From the NCBI GenBank assembly GCA_964517465.1, contig CAZFEK010000001.1:1-64000 (forward strand): a stretch of DNA of 64,000 bases. The letters are read 5' to 3'. Position numbers and translations under genes: made by a program. Under the pieces are notes generated by a model. The model did not search any database. It was not told where the DNA came from and was given only the letters and a program-made list of their open reading frames with translations. The stretch comes from JACPUX01 sp964517465. Lineage in GTDB: Bacteria > Pseudomonadota > Gammaproteobacteria > Burkholderiales > Casimicrobiaceae. How positions within the stretch are numbered: position 1 is the stretch's first letter; each line of letters begins with the position of its first letter. Shown piece by piece: positions 41,612 through 50,851 of the stretch.

Positions 41612-41617
41612 TACAAT
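41612..41617 (+). promoter_or_regulatory. -10 box just before dusC
   Basis: TACAAT ends seven bases before the dusC ATG at 41624, so transcription would begin at or next to the start codon. No good -35 is visible. Confidence 0.4.
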
Positions 41618-41623
41618 GTCGCC

Positions 41624-42565
41624 ATGCGCATTCTGCTCGCTCCCATGGAAGGCCTCGCCGACGATTTGTTGCGCGGCATCCTCACCGCCGTCGGCGGTTA
41701 CGACCTCTGCGTCAGCGAATTCTTGCGGGTCAGCGGCACGCTCTTGCCGCGCCGCGCCTTTGTTCGCCTCGCGCCGGAACTGGCGCAGGGCGCGCGCACC
41801 GCCGCGGGCACGCCTTTGCGCTTGCAACTGCTGGGCAGCGACGCCTCTTGCCTCGCCGAAAACGCGGCACGCGCCGCCGAGTTCTCGCCCTTTGGCATCG
41901 ATCTCAATTTCGGCTGCCCGGCGCCGCTGGTCAACCGGCATGGCGGCGGCGCGGCTTTGCTGGCTCATCCCGAGCAGCTTTGCGCCATCGTCACGGCCGT
42001 GCGCCGTGCCGTGCCCAAAGCGATTCCAGTCACCGCCAAAATGCGTCTGGGCCTGCACCATCCCGAAGAAGCGCTGGTTATCGCCAGCGCTTTGGCGGCC
42101 GGTGGCGCCGACGAGTTGGTGGTGCATGCGCGAACCCGCGCCGACGCGTACAGCAGGCCAGCGCGCTGGGAATGGCTGGCCCGCATTCGCGAGGCGGTAA
42201 GGGTGCCGGTAATCGCCAACGGCGACATCTGGAGTCGCGCTGACTACGACGCGTGTCGGCGCATTTCCGGCTGCGGCGATGTGATGCTGGGTCGCGGCGC
42301 GGTAGCCGACCCCTTTCTCGCGCAACGCCTGCGCGGCAGGGAACCGGCGCTGGGCCAGGCAGCATTGGCGCCGATGCTTGATACCTATTGGCAGGCGGTG
42401 CAGCGCAAGGTGACGCCCCGGCATGCACCCGGGCGGCTCAAAGCCTGGCTGGTCTGGCTCGCCCGCGGCGATGCCTGGGCCCGCGAGCTGCACGACCGCA
42501 TTCGCCCTTTGCGCGATCCCGCCGCGATCGGCATGGTGTTGCAGGCGGCAGCCCTGCCGCCCTAG
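41624..42565 (+). CDS. dusC: tRNA-dihydrouridine synthase C
   Basis: This 313-residue flavoenzyme begins MRILLAPMEGLADDLLR and shows LNFGCPAPLVNRHGGGAALL with the catalytic cysteine (about residue 98), AKMRLGLHHPEEAL near 140, VHARTRADAYSRPARWEWL and IANGDIWS near 205. The HxG and PMEG starts distinguish DusC from DusA/B. It reduces U16 in tRNA with NADPH. Gene ends overlap the convergent M61 peptidase by four bases. Confidence 0.93.
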   Translation: MRILLAPMEGLADDLLRGILTAVGGYDLCVSEFLRVSGTLLPRRAFVRLAPELAQGARTAAGTPLRLQLLGSDASCLAENAARAAEFSPFGIDLNFGCPAPLVNRHGGGAALLAHPEQLCAIVTAVRRAVPKAIPVTAKMRLGLHHPEEALVIASALAAGGADELVVHARTRADAYSRPARWEWLARIREAVRVPVIANGDIWSRADYDACRRISGCGDVMLGRGAVADPFLAQRLRGREPALGQAALAPMLDTYWQAVQRKVTPRHAPGRLKAWLVWLARGDAWARELHDRIRPLRDPAAIGMVLQAAALPP

Positions 42566-44364
42566 CCTGCTTTCTGCAGCCACCGATCCCGGCGCTTCAC
42601 GGCCTCCGCCGGCGCGTCGTCGTCGAGTTCGAGCCAGCAGGTGTCAAAAGGCGCGGGCAGGAGCGGCAGGTCGAAGCGCAGCAATTCGTCGCGGCGGAAA
42701 GCATACACTTCGACGCTGCCCGAGCCGCGCTGCGATTGCAGCAAACCGTCTAGATTGGAGGCCATCGCGCGCAGGCCCGCGGCGGCTACGATGACATCGC
42801 CGGCTGCGAGCCCCGCCCGCTGCGCTGCGCCATCATCGAAAACATGGGAGAGCTTGGCTTCGCTGCCCGCGGCGAGTTTGGCGCCCAGCGCCACCTTGCC
42901 CAGGCCATTTTTCCCTGGCCGCCCGCCTTTGTCGTTGGCGCCTTCAGAGGCGCGCAAATTGAAGCGCAAGGCGAACTCGGCACAGAAATCGGCGAGCGGC
43001 AGTTCTTTGGTGCCGAAAACATAGTCGGCAAAGAAGGCGCTCAGATCGAGGCTGGAGAGTTCTTCCGCCAGCCGCTGCACTCCGTCTTCCGGCACGCCCA
43101 GACCGGTCTTGCCATGGCGCTGCCAAAGCACGCGCATGATTTCGTCGAGGCCGGCTTCGCTATGCCGGCGCAAATGGAAATCCAACAGCATACCGACCAG
43201 CGCGCCTTTGGCGTAATAACTTACGACGGCGTTGGGCGCGTTTTCGTCTTGGCGGTAGTACTTGATCCAAGCGTCGAAACTCGATTCGGCGACACTTTGC
43301 TTCAAGCGCCCGCTGCCGCGCAGCACATTGGTGACAGTGCGCCCCAGGAGTTCGAGGTAGCTGTCGAGATCGATGATGCCGCAGCGCAAGAGCGCGAGGT
43401 CATCGTAGTACGAGGTGAAACCTTCGAAAACCCAGAGCAGGCGCGTGTAATTCTCGCGCGAGAGATCGTAGGGCACGAAGGCAGCGGGCTTGATGCGCTT
43501 GACGTTCCAGGTGTGGAAATATTCGTGGCTGGCGAGCCCCAAAAACCCTCGGTATTCCTCGCTCATGCGCTCCATGCGCGAATGCGGCAAATCGTCGCGC
43601 GAACAGATCAAGCTGGTGCTGGAACGGTGTTCCAGGCCGCCATACCCTTCGCCCACGGCCATGACTTGGAAAAGATAGTGGTTCATAGGCGCGGGCCGGC
43701 CGAAGAAGTCGATCTGCCATTCGCAGATCCGCTTCAAATCCGCGCACAAACGCGCGAGATCGGTCTGATGGCGGCCAGTGATGGCCACATCGTGCGGCAC
43801 TCCGTGCGCTTCAAATCGCGTCAAGGTGAACGTGCCCATTTCGACCGGGTGATCGATCAGCGCGTCATAGTTCTCCGCCCGATAAGCGCCGAAGCCGAAC
43901 TCCGGGGCATCGACCCGCGGCAGCGTGGTCGCGACCCGCCAAGCCCCGAACTCCTCGCCATCGGGGGGCAGGATGAGCACTTCACAAGGCGACTGCTCCA
44001 GTCCCTCGGGGCACAAGAAAACGCTGCTGCCGGTGAAAAACCCGTGGGTGGTGTCGAGGTGCGCCGCCCGCACCGAAAGATCCCAGGCGTAAACCTCGTA
44101 GCTCACTTCCAAGGGACCGGAGGTCGGGGCGCACCGCCAGGCATCTTTGGCGATTTTTTCCACGGCCACTTCCTGGCCGCCCCCCCGCGCCCAAAGACGC
44201 ACGATGTTGCGCGCGAATTCGCGGATGAGGTAGCTGCCGGGTATCCAGGTCGGCAGCCGCAGCACCTGGCCGCCGCTATGCGGTTGAGCGATGGTGCAGC
44301 GGACCGTGTACAGGTGGGCTTGCGGATTGCTGGGGATGATGCGATAAACCAAAGAAGCGCTCAT
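42562..44364 (-). CDS. M61-family glycyl aminopeptidase with PDZ domain
   Basis: This 600-residue protein has an N-terminal beta domain (LPTWIPGSYLIREFARNIV near 37-55), a thermolysin-like catalytic part with HEYFH at 280-284 and the third ligand Glu in WVFEGFTSYY near 314, and a C-terminal PDZ domain (about 500-570, LSHVFDDGAAQRAGLAAGDVI). It is the M61 architecture. No signal peptide is obvious, so it may be cytoplasmic. It removes N-terminal small residues from peptides. Confidence 0.93.
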   Translation of the reverse strand: MSASLVYRIIPSNPQAHLYTVRCTIAQPHSGGQVLRLPTWIPGSYLIREFARNIVRLWARGGGQEVAVEKIAKDAWRCAPTSGPLEVSYEVYAWDLSVRAAHLDTTHGFFTGSSVFLCPEGLEQSPCEVLILPPDGEEFGAWRVATTLPRVDAPEFGFGAYRAENYDALIDHPVEMGTFTLTRFEAHGVPHDVAITGRHQTDLARLCADLKRICEWQIDFFGRPAPMNHYLFQVMAVGEGYGGLEHRSSTSLICSRDDLPHSRMERMSEEYRGFLGLASHEYFHTWNVKRIKPAAFVPYDLSRENYTRLLWVFEGFTSYYDDLALLRCGIIDLDSYLELLGRTVTNVLRGSGRLKQSVAESSFDAWIKYYRQDENAPNAVVSYYAKGALVGMLLDFHLRRHSEAGLDEIMRVLWQRHGKTGLGVPEDGVQRLAEELSSLDLSAFFADYVFGTKELPLADFCAEFALRFNLRASEGANDKGGRPGKNGLGKVALGAKLAAGSEAKLSHVFDDGAAQRAGLAAGDVIVAAAGLRAMASNLDGLLQSQRGSGSVEVYAFRRDELLRFDLPLLPAPFDTCWLELDDDAPAEAVKRRDRWLQKAG

Positions 44365-44473
44365 GCTGGCGATCGGCGCGCGCCGAGGCCCAGCGCCGCG
44401 AAAGAAAGCGAGAGTGGCATTGTAGCAGGGCCGCCCGGCGCGACTTCTTCACTCAACGTTTCGAGGATGCGAC

Positions 44474-44866
44474 ATGCCAAGACAAAACTTCGCCACCGGC
44501 ACCCCCTGGGAGCCCATCGTCGGCTATTCCCGCGCCGTGCGCCTGGGCAATATGGTGTGGGTTTCCGGCACCACCGCCACCGACGCCCAAGGCCAAATCG
44601 TAGGGCCGGGGGATGCCTATGCCCAAACGGTGCAAACCCTGAGGAACATCGAAACCGCGCTCACAAAGGCCGGCGCGAGCCTCAAGGACGTAGTGCGCAC
44701 GCGCATGTACGTCACCAACATCGAGCAATGGGAAGCGATCGGCCGCGCCCACGGTGAATTCTTCCGCGACATTCGCCCCGCCACCGCGATGGTCGAAGTG
44801 AGCCGGCTTATCGACCCCACGATGCTGGTAGAAATCGAGGCGGAGGCTTGCCTCGACGCCGGCTGA
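44474..44866 (+). CDS. RidA/YjgF-family protein
   Basis: This 130-residue protein belongs to the RidA superfamily, which hydrolyses reactive enamine/imine intermediates. It has YSRAVRLGNMVWVSGTTATDAQGQ, TVQTLRNIETALTKAGASLKDVVRTRMYVTN and a C-terminal MLVEIEAEACLD. The Arg of the archetypal active site is at about residue 103 (DIRPATAMVEVSRL). A seven-residue longer subgroup (RidA-like) cannot be excluded. Confidence 0.92.
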   Translation: MPRQNFATGTPWEPIVGYSRAVRLGNMVWVSGTTATDAQGQIVGPGDAYAQTVQTLRNIETALTKAGASLKDVVRTRMYVTNIEQWEAIGRAHGEFFRDIRPATAMVEVSRLIDPTMLVEIEAEACLDAG

Positions 44867-44952
44867 GGCGGCCAAAAGCTTGTTCTGCGTCAAGCGCTTG
44901 CAGCGTATCAGGCAACCCCGCCGGGTTGTGAAGAAATCGTCAAAAATTTTCC

Positions 44953-44981
44953 TTGACGCCACCTTTCGAGCCACGTATAGT
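44953..44981 (+). promoter_or_regulatory. sigma-70 promoter upstream of the yajQ leader
   Basis: TTGACG (44953-44958), 17-base spacer, TATAGT (44976-44981). This is the best housekeeping promoter in the window and predicts a start near 44988. Confidence 0.8.
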
Positions 44982-44987
44982 CCGCCA

Positions 44988-45215
44988 AATTTTTCGGCGC
45001 TTACCCCCGCCGAAGAAGCGCAGGACATTGGAGGAGGGTGGAGTACCAAGAGCCTAGACGCCGGCGAAACCTGGAGGTTTCGACCGGCAGTCGGCCTCCC
45101 TGTTCCGGTCTTTGCCGCCGCCTGATTTCTCTATCCCCCCCGCATCTCGATTGTGTTCGCGCCTACCGCGTGATAGCGTTTTTGTTTTCCCGCTCCCTCT
45201 CCTTTGCAGCTCGCC
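44988..45215 (+). other. long untranslated leader or small RNA before yajQ
   Basis: About 228 bases separate the predicted start from the yajQ ATG. It contains a G-rich run (GGAGGAGGGTGGAG near 45030), a likely stem formed by GGAGG...CCTCC (near 45073-45105), and a pyrimidine-rich stretch before the ATG. I do not recognise a known riboswitch class. Short frames in it lack good start sites. It could be a leader or an independent transcript. Confidence 0.4.
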
Positions 45216-45701
45216 ATGCCCTCATTCGATATCGTTTCTGAAGTCAACCAGGTCGAAGTTCACAACGCCGTGGATCAAACCAACAAGGAAGTCTCCACGC
45301 GCTTCGATTTCAAGGGCTCGGATGCCCGCGTGGAGTTGGCCGACAAATCGCTCACCGTGTTCGCCGACGATGAATTCAAACTCGATCAAGTGCAGCAAAT
45401 CCTCACCGCCAAACTTGCCAAACGCGGCGTCGACATCCGCTGCCTCGACCAAGGCAAGATCGAGAAAATCACCGGCAACAAGGTGAAGCAAACGGTCACC
45501 GTCAAAGTGGGTGTGGAAACCGAACTCGCGAAGAAGATACAGCGCCTCATCAAAGACAGCAAAATGAAGGTGCAGGCGAGCATACAGGGCGACAGCGTGC
45601 GCGTCTCGGGTGCCAAACGCGACGACTTGCAGGCCGCGATTGCGCTGGTGAAGAAGTCCGTTGCGGACTTTCCGCTGCAATTTAACAACTTCCGCGATTA
45701 G
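45216..45701 (+). CDS. yajQ: YajQ-family nucleotide-binding protein
   Basis: This 161-residue protein starts MPSFDIVSEVNQVEVHNAVDQ and contains STRFDFKGSDARVEL, KLAKRGVDIRCLD and VRVSGAKRDDLQAAIALVKK, near-complete matches to YajQ. Two ferredoxin-like folds bind nucleotides, and in Xanthomonas a YajQ homologue binds cyclic di-GMP. The spacer before the ATG has no strong ribosome-binding site. It lies 31 bases before the U32 gene. Confidence 0.95.
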   Translation: MPSFDIVSEVNQVEVHNAVDQTNKEVSTRFDFKGSDARVELADKSLTVFADDEFKLDQVQQILTAKLAKRGVDIRCLDQGKIEKITGNKVKQTVTVKVGVETELAKKIQRLIKDSKMKVQASIQGDSVRVSGAKRDDLQAAIALVKKSVADFPLQFNNFRD

Positions 45702-45732
45702 GCCCCGCCCTTCAGGCGAGTCGCGTTTCGCC

Positions 45733-47625
45733 ATGCGCACCCCGCAACTCGCCCCCGTCGAAGTGCCCGCCCGATGCTTGGAGCTTCTTGCCCCGGCGCG
45801 CGATGCGGACATCGGTATCGAAGCGGTGAAACACGGCGCCGACGCCGTGTATATTGGCGGCCCCGCCTTTGGCGCGCGTGCCTCGGCCGACAACCGCGTG
45901 GCCGACATCGCCCGCCTCGCCGAATTCGCGCATCGTTATCACGCCAAAGTTTTCGTTACCCTCAACACCATTTTGCGCGATGACGAATTGGACTCCGCCC
46001 GCGACATCGCTTGGCAAGTGTGCGAGGCGGGCGCCGACGCGCTCATCATTCAGGATTTCGGCCTGCTGGAACTTGACCTGCCGCCCATCCAATTGCACGC
46101 CAGCACGCAGATGGATAACCGCAGCCTCGGCAAGGTGCGCTTTCTCGAAGCCGTGGGCTTCTCGCAAATCGTGCTGGCGCGTGAACTGAGCTTGCCCCAA
46201 ATCCGCGCCATCGCCGGCGAAACCCAGGCCACCTTGGAATTTTTTGTCCACGGCGCGTTATGTGTGAGCTACAGCGGCCAGTGTTACCTGAGTCACGCCC
46301 AAACCGGCCGCAGCGCCAACCGAGGCGAGTGCTCACAGGCCTGCCGCTTGCCCTATGACCTTTTGGGCAGCGAAGGCGAAACACTCGCCAGCGGCAAACA
46401 TGTCCTGTCCATGAAAGACAATGACCAGACCGAAAACCTCGTGGCTCTGGTCGATGCCGGCGTTCGTTCCTTCAAAATCGAAGGGCGCTTGAAAGATGCG
46501 GCTTACGTCAAAAATATCACCGCCTGGTATCGCCAGCGGCTGGACGACATTCTGCTGCTGCGCCCGGAGCTTGCGCGCGCTTCGGCCGGCCGCTGCACTT
46601 TCACGTTCGAACCGCAACCGGAAAAAACCTTCAACCGCGGCAGCACCGATTATTTCGTCAACGGCCGCAAAGCCGATATCGCAGCCGCCGAAACGCCCAA
46701 ATTTTCCGGCGAACCCATCGGCCGCGTTTTGCGCCTGACGCGGGAAGCGATCGAAATCGAAGCGGCGGCACAAATCGCCAACGGTGACGGCTTGTGTTAT
46801 TTCGACGCCCGCGGTGAGCTGGCGGGTGTGCACATCAACCGCGTCGAAGGCAGCGGGCGCCGGCAGCGCCTATTCCCGGCCCATCTGCCGCGGGATTTGG
46901 CCCCCGGAACGGAACTCCTGCGCAATCGCGATTGGGCTTTCCTGCGGCTGCTCGAAAAACCTTCTGCCGAGCGGCTCATCGGCGTCGTCATCGAGCTTGC
47001 GCCTAGCGATTGCGGCCTGGTTCTGGAAATTCGCGACGAAGCCGGCCACTGCGGCCGCGCCAGCTATTCGGGGACGATAAGCGCAGCGCGCGATGCCGCC
47101 AAAGCGCAAACCCATCTCGCCGAACAGCTCGCCAAGCTCGGGGGCACCGAATTTGTCGCCACCGGGGTGAAACTCGCCCACCCCCCTTTGCCCTTCTTGC
47201 CGGCTGCGGCGGTTAATGCCCTGCGCCGCGAAGCCGTCGAGGCGCTGCGCCAAGCCCGCGCCGCGGCCTACGCTCGCCCCAAGCGAGCCCTGCCTGCCAA
47301 TCCGCCGCCTCTCTACCCGGACAGAGAGCTGAGCTACTTGGGTAATGTCTTCAACGCGAAGTCCCGGGCGTTTCTAGAGAAGCACGGCGTCGCCCTCATC
47401 TCGGACGCCTACGAGGCCAACCGCGAAAAGGGTGCCGTCTCGCTGATGATCACCAAGCACTGCCTGCGCTATTCCTACCAGCTCTGCCCCAAGGAAGTCA
47501 AAGGACTGCGGCCCGACCCCATGACCTTGAAGCACGGCAAAGAAACGCTCACCCTCACGTTCGATTGCAAGCGCTGCGAGATGCATGTGGTGGGGCGGCT
47601 GAGCGCGAAGCAGATAGCGCTTTGA
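45733..47625 (+). CDS. rlhA: U32-family 23S rRNA hydroxycytidine protein (RlhA/YdcP-type)
   Basis: This 630-residue protein has the peptidase U32 core: LELLAPARDADIGIEAVKHGADAVYIGG, FVHGALCVSYSGQCYLSHAQTGRSANRGECSQACRLPY with the cysteine set near 178-205, and FKIEGRLKDAAYV near 255. The extra C-terminal half, ending with CLRYSYQLCPKEVKG and FDCKRCEMHV, plus the length, points to RlhA (YdcP) rather than the shorter YegQ/TrhP. It would hydroxylate C2501 of 23S rRNA. The two C-terminal cysteine pairs could bind an iron-sulfur cluster. Confidence 0.85.
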   Translation: MRTPQLAPVEVPARCLELLAPARDADIGIEAVKHGADAVYIGGPAFGARASADNRVADIARLAEFAHRYHAKVFVTLNTILRDDELDSARDIAWQVCEAGADALIIQDFGLLELDLPPIQLHASTQMDNRSLGKVRFLEAVGFSQIVLARELSLPQIRAIAGETQATLEFFVHGALCVSYSGQCYLSHAQTGRSANRGECSQACRLPYDLLGSEGETLASGKHVLSMKDNDQTENLVALVDAGVRSFKIEGRLKDAAYVKNITAWYRQRLDDILLLRPELARASAGRCTFTFEPQPEKTFNRGSTDYFVNGRKADIAAAETPKFSGEPIGRVLRLTREAIEIEAAAQIANGDGLCYFDARGELAGVHINRVEGSGRRQRLFPAHLPRDLAPGTELLRNRDWAFLRLLEKPSAERLIGVVIELAPSDCGLVLEIRDEAGHCGRASYSGTISAARDAAKAQTHLAEQLAKLGGTEFVATGVKLAHPPLPFLPAAAVNALRREAVEALRQARAAAYARPKRALPANPPPLYPDRELSYLGNVFNAKSRAFLEKHGVALISDAYEANREKGAVSLMITKHCLRYSYQLCPKEVKGLRPDPMTLKHGKETLTLTFDCKRCEMHVVGRLSAKQIAL

Positions 47626-47795
47626 GGGCGAGTCGAACAACAACAGCGGCGGCACGTTCAAGGTAAGCGACTGCGGCACCGCCGCCCCCGTGACCGAATC
47701 ACGACGGCCGCTGCAGCTACCCCAACGCCGAGCGGGGACAGTGTGAAGCCGGCCGCCGCTCAGGCGCGTCTCGCCGCCGTGAGCCGATGCGCACT

Positions 47796-49496
47796 TCAGC
47801 TCTGCGCGTGCCACCCCTTGGGAATCGAAGCGAGCAGCTTTTGCGTGTAGGGATGCTTGGGGCTGCGATAGATGTCGTCGGAATTGGCGATTTCGACGAT
47901 TTCGCCTTGGTTCATCACCATCACTTGGTCGGAGATGTATTTCACCACCGCCAAGTCGTGGGAGATGAAGATGTAGCTCATTTTGAATTCGTCTTGCAAG
48001 TCCTGCAGCAGGTTCAGAACCTGGGCTTGCACCGAAACGTCGAGGGCAGAAACCGATTCGTCGCAGATCAGCACATCGGGTTTCATAGTGAGACAGCGCG
48101 CGATGGCGATGCGCTGGCGCTGACCGCCCGAGAATTCGTGCGGATACTTGTAGAAAGACCCTTCCGGCAGGCCCACGCGCTTCAGCAGATCCATGGCCAT
48201 CTTCTGGCGCTCTTCTTCGTCAGCGCCGATCTTATGGATGATCATTGGTTCCATGAGGATGGCGCCCACGGTGAAGCGGGGGTTGAGGGAGGCGTAGGGG
48301 TTCTGGAAGATGATCTGGATGCGCCGCTTATAGGCCATCATTTCGCTCGCCGACAGCGCCAGAAGGTCTTTGCCGTCGAATAGCACTTCGCCGCTGGAAG
48401 CTTCGTGCAGGCGCATGAGCGTAAGGCCCACGGTGGTCTTGCCGCTGCCCGACTCGCCCACCAGCCCCAGCGTCTTGCCTTTGGCCAGCCGGAAAGAAAC
48501 GTCCTTCACGGCGTGGAAGATCTTTTTCCCAAATAGGCCTTCCCGACTTTCGAATTGTTTGCTGAGGCCTTTGACTTCAAGCACGAAGTTTTCTTTGCCA
48601 GTGAGTCCGCGCGGACGCTCGCCCGCAGCGGGCGGCGCCTTGCCGCCATTGCTCATGAAGTCGTCGATCACCGGCAGGCGAGCCGGCCGACGGTCGAGCT
48701 GGGGGCGGCATAACAACAATGCCTTGGTGTAGGCATCTTGGGGCCGTTCGAAAATGTCTTTGGCAAGTCCCTGTTCCCGGATGACGCCGTCTTTCATCAC
48801 CACTACGCGGTCGGCGATTTCGCCCACCACCGCCAGATCATGGGTGATGAACAGCACCGACATGCGGTGGCGCTGTTGCAACTCGCGGATCAGTTCGAGG
48901 ATCTGGCGCTGAATCGTGACATCGAGCGCGGTGGTGGGTTCGTCGGCGATCAGCAGCTTGGGTTCGCAGGCGATGGCCATGGCGATCATCACCCGCTGCT
49001 GCTGGCCGCCTGACATCTGGAAAGGAAAAGCGTCGATCTTGCGATCGGGTTCCGGAATGCCCACTTCACGCAGCAATTCGATGGCGCGCGTGCGGGCTTG
49101 CTTGGGGCTGAGATTGAGGTGCAGTTGCAGCACCTCGCCCAACTGGTAGCCGACGGTCAGCACCGGATTAAGCGAGCTCATGGGCTCTTGGAAAATCATC
49201 GAAATCTCGGCGCCGCGCAGCTTGCGCATTTGCGCGGCGGAAAGATCCGCCAAATTGTGCCCGCCAAAAAGAATCTTGCTGCCGGGCAAGATGCTGGAAT
49301 TTTCGGGCGGCAAGAGGCCCAAGATGGAGAGCGAAGTCACCGACTTCCCGGAGCCAGACTCACCGACCAGTGCCACCGTGGTGTTGGCGGGAACATCGAA
49401 GCTCACGCCTTTGACGGCTTCGAAGCTGAGATTGCGATCGAGACGGAAGGAAACACGCAGGTCGCGCACCGCCAGGAGGAGTTCTTGGTCAGCCAT
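47796..49496 (-). CDS. oligopeptide ABC transporter, double ATPase subunit
   Basis: This 566-residue subunit fuses two ATPase domains (YejF/GsiA-like): first Walker A GESGSGKS at 45-52 with signature MSGGQQQRV, second Walker A GESGSGKT near 343 with FSGGQRQRIAI. The ends of the domains carry YTKALL and YTQKLLASIP, which are typical of oligopeptide/dipeptide importers. It is the last gene of a seven-gene peptide-uptake operon on the minus strand and lies nine bases after the permease gene. Confidence 0.94.
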   Translation of the reverse strand: MADQELLLAVRDLRVSFRLDRNLSFEAVKGVSFDVPANTTVALVGESGSGKSVTSLSILGLLPPENSSILPGSKILFGGHNLADLSAAQMRKLRGAEISMIFQEPMSSLNPVLTVGYQLGEVLQLHLNLSPKQARTRAIELLREVGIPEPDRKIDAFPFQMSGGQQQRVMIAMAIACEPKLLIADEPTTALDVTIQRQILELIRELQQRHRMSVLFITHDLAVVGEIADRVVVMKDGVIREQGLAKDIFERPQDAYTKALLLCRPQLDRRPARLPVIDDFMSNGGKAPPAAGERPRGLTGKENFVLEVKGLSKQFESREGLFGKKIFHAVKDVSFRLAKGKTLGLVGESGSGKTTVGLTLMRLHEASSGEVLFDGKDLLALSASEMMAYKRRIQIIFQNPYASLNPRFTVGAILMEPMIIHKIGADEEERQKMAMDLLKRVGLPEGSFYKYPHEFSGGQRQRIAIARCLTMKPDVLICDESVSALDVSVQAQVLNLLQDLQDEFKMSYIFISHDLAVVKYISDQVMVMNQGEIVEIANSDDIYRSPKHPYTQKLLASIPKGWHAQS

Positions 49497-49505
49497 GGTC
49501 GGTCC

Positions 49506-50630
49506 TTATTTGAGCTTGGGATCGAGCGCGTCGCGCAGCGCATCAGTAAGCATGGAGAAAGCCGTGACGAGCACCGCCATGGCCGTGCCTGCCACCACCA
49601 GTTGCCACCATTTGCCGAGAATCAGCTCATTCTGCGCTTCGTTCAACATGCTGCCCCAGGAAACCACATCCACCGGCACGCCAAACCCCAAGAAGGAGAG
49701 AATCACCTCAGCTTTGATGAATTGCACTACATGCAAGGACATTTGCACCAGGATGACGTGACTCACGTTGGGCAGGATGTGTACGAACATCCGGCGTTCG
49801 GCCGAAGCACCTATGGCGTCGGCCGCCTGCACGTATTCGCGGGCTTTGTGCTTCAAGTATTCGGCCCGGATCAGGCGGTAGATGCCCGTCCAGCCCGTGA
49901 GCCCCAGAATGAGGATGATCGTCATCAGGCCTTTTTGCTGCAGCACCGCGGCGATGGCCAGGATCAGCAGCAGGTAAGGGATGGAAGTAAAGACGCTATA
50001 AAACCAGTTGAAGAAGTCATCCACCCACTTGCCGTAGTAACCCGAAAAGGCGCCGAAAATAGTGCCCAGGAGAGTAGCCACCAGGGCGGCGGCCAGACCG
50101 ACGAAAATGGAGGTCTCCGAGCCCTTGATGACCTTTTGCAAAACGTCTCGGCCCCATTTGTCTCCGCCAAAGGGCAAAGTCGCGGCGCGCTGCTCTTTGA
50201 CCGCTTCGACGCCGCCTTTGCCCTTGATTTCTGCCATTACGTCGGCCAAGGGGTCAACGATGCTGCTCTCGCCCGTCGCGGCCGGCGCGCCGCCTTTCAG
50301 TTTCTGCTTGAGTTCAGCTAGTTCGCTGGCGATGGGATCGCTGACGTGGCTTTCCATCACTTCGCCTTCACCCGCCTCGGTGGCCGTCTTGACCGCAGCT
50401 TGTCCGGAGGTATCCGCGCCCACGAAGGTGGGCGGAGCGTAATTCGCGCCAACTTCTTTGGACCAGTCTTTGGCCAGGAAGCCGAAACCCGAGGCGATCA
50501 TCATAAGAATGAAGGCGAGAACGATCACCAAGGAAACCATGCCCACGTGATCGCGGCCCATGCGCCGCCAAGCCAAGGTCCAGAGCCCGGGCGAAGGAAC
50601 GAAATGCGGATGCGCGGTGCTTGCGCTCAT
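49506..50630 (-). CDS. oligopeptide ABC transporter permease (DppC/YejE-type)
   Basis: This 374-residue permease has helix 1 (MVSLVIVLAFILMMIASGFGF), then an unusually long extracytoplasmic insertion (about residues 50-150) rich in Ala, Glu and Lys including AELKQKLKGG, then the EAA-containing domain with FGGDKWGRDVLQKVIKGS and the loop AIGASAERRMFVHILPNV. The insertion makes it about 40 residues longer than E. coli YejE. It functions with the permease at 50849. Confidence 0.92.
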   Translation of the reverse strand: MSASTAHPHFVPSPGLWTLAWRRMGRDHVGMVSLVIVLAFILMMIASGFGFLAKDWSKEVGANYAPPTFVGADTSGQAAVKTATEAGEGEVMESHVSDPIASELAELKQKLKGGAPAATGESSIVDPLADVMAEIKGKGGVEAVKEQRAATLPFGGDKWGRDVLQKVIKGSETSIFVGLAAALVATLLGTIFGAFSGYYGKWVDDFFNWFYSVFTSIPYLLLILAIAAVLQQKGLMTIILILGLTGWTGIYRLIRAEYLKHKAREYVQAADAIGASAERRMFVHILPNVSHVILVQMSLHVVQFIKAEVILSFLGFGVPVDVVSWGSMLNEAQNELILGKWWQLVVAGTAMAVLVTAFSMLTDALRDALDPKLK

Positions 50631-50690
50631 GGTCGTCCCCTAAGCCGGAAAAGCCAGAAATAAAGCGGATCGGCGGGCGTTTCGCCCGTC

Positions 50691-50851
50691 GGCGGCAAGC
50701 CGCGAACAAGCCCTCTTACCATCAAGGGGAGCAACCCCTCGTCTGCCCCCCGCCGGGAACAAGGGGGTGCGCTCCCTGGCAACTCCCCCAAAATCGGCTC
50801 TTCGATTCATTTCTTCTCCAAGAATGTGAAGACGCTAGGCCTTGGCGACTA
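50691..50851. repeat. 161-bp dispersed element, copy B
   Basis: This aligns gaplessly with 37167-37327. It separates the two permease genes of the peptide operon and overlaps the last codon and stop of the upstream permease gene (CTA at 50849-50851 is its stop on the minus strand). Shared blocks include GGGAACAAGGGGG, CTTCGATTCA and TCTCCAAGAATGTGAAGAC. Confidence 0.72.

Noticed and set aside
45038..45241. Small reading frame in the yajQ leader
   Set aside because: No credible ribosome-binding site and composition unlike coding DNA.
47626..47795. Possible coding remnant between the U32 gene and the peptide operon
   Set aside because: No start codon context or recognisable motif; treated as plain spacer.
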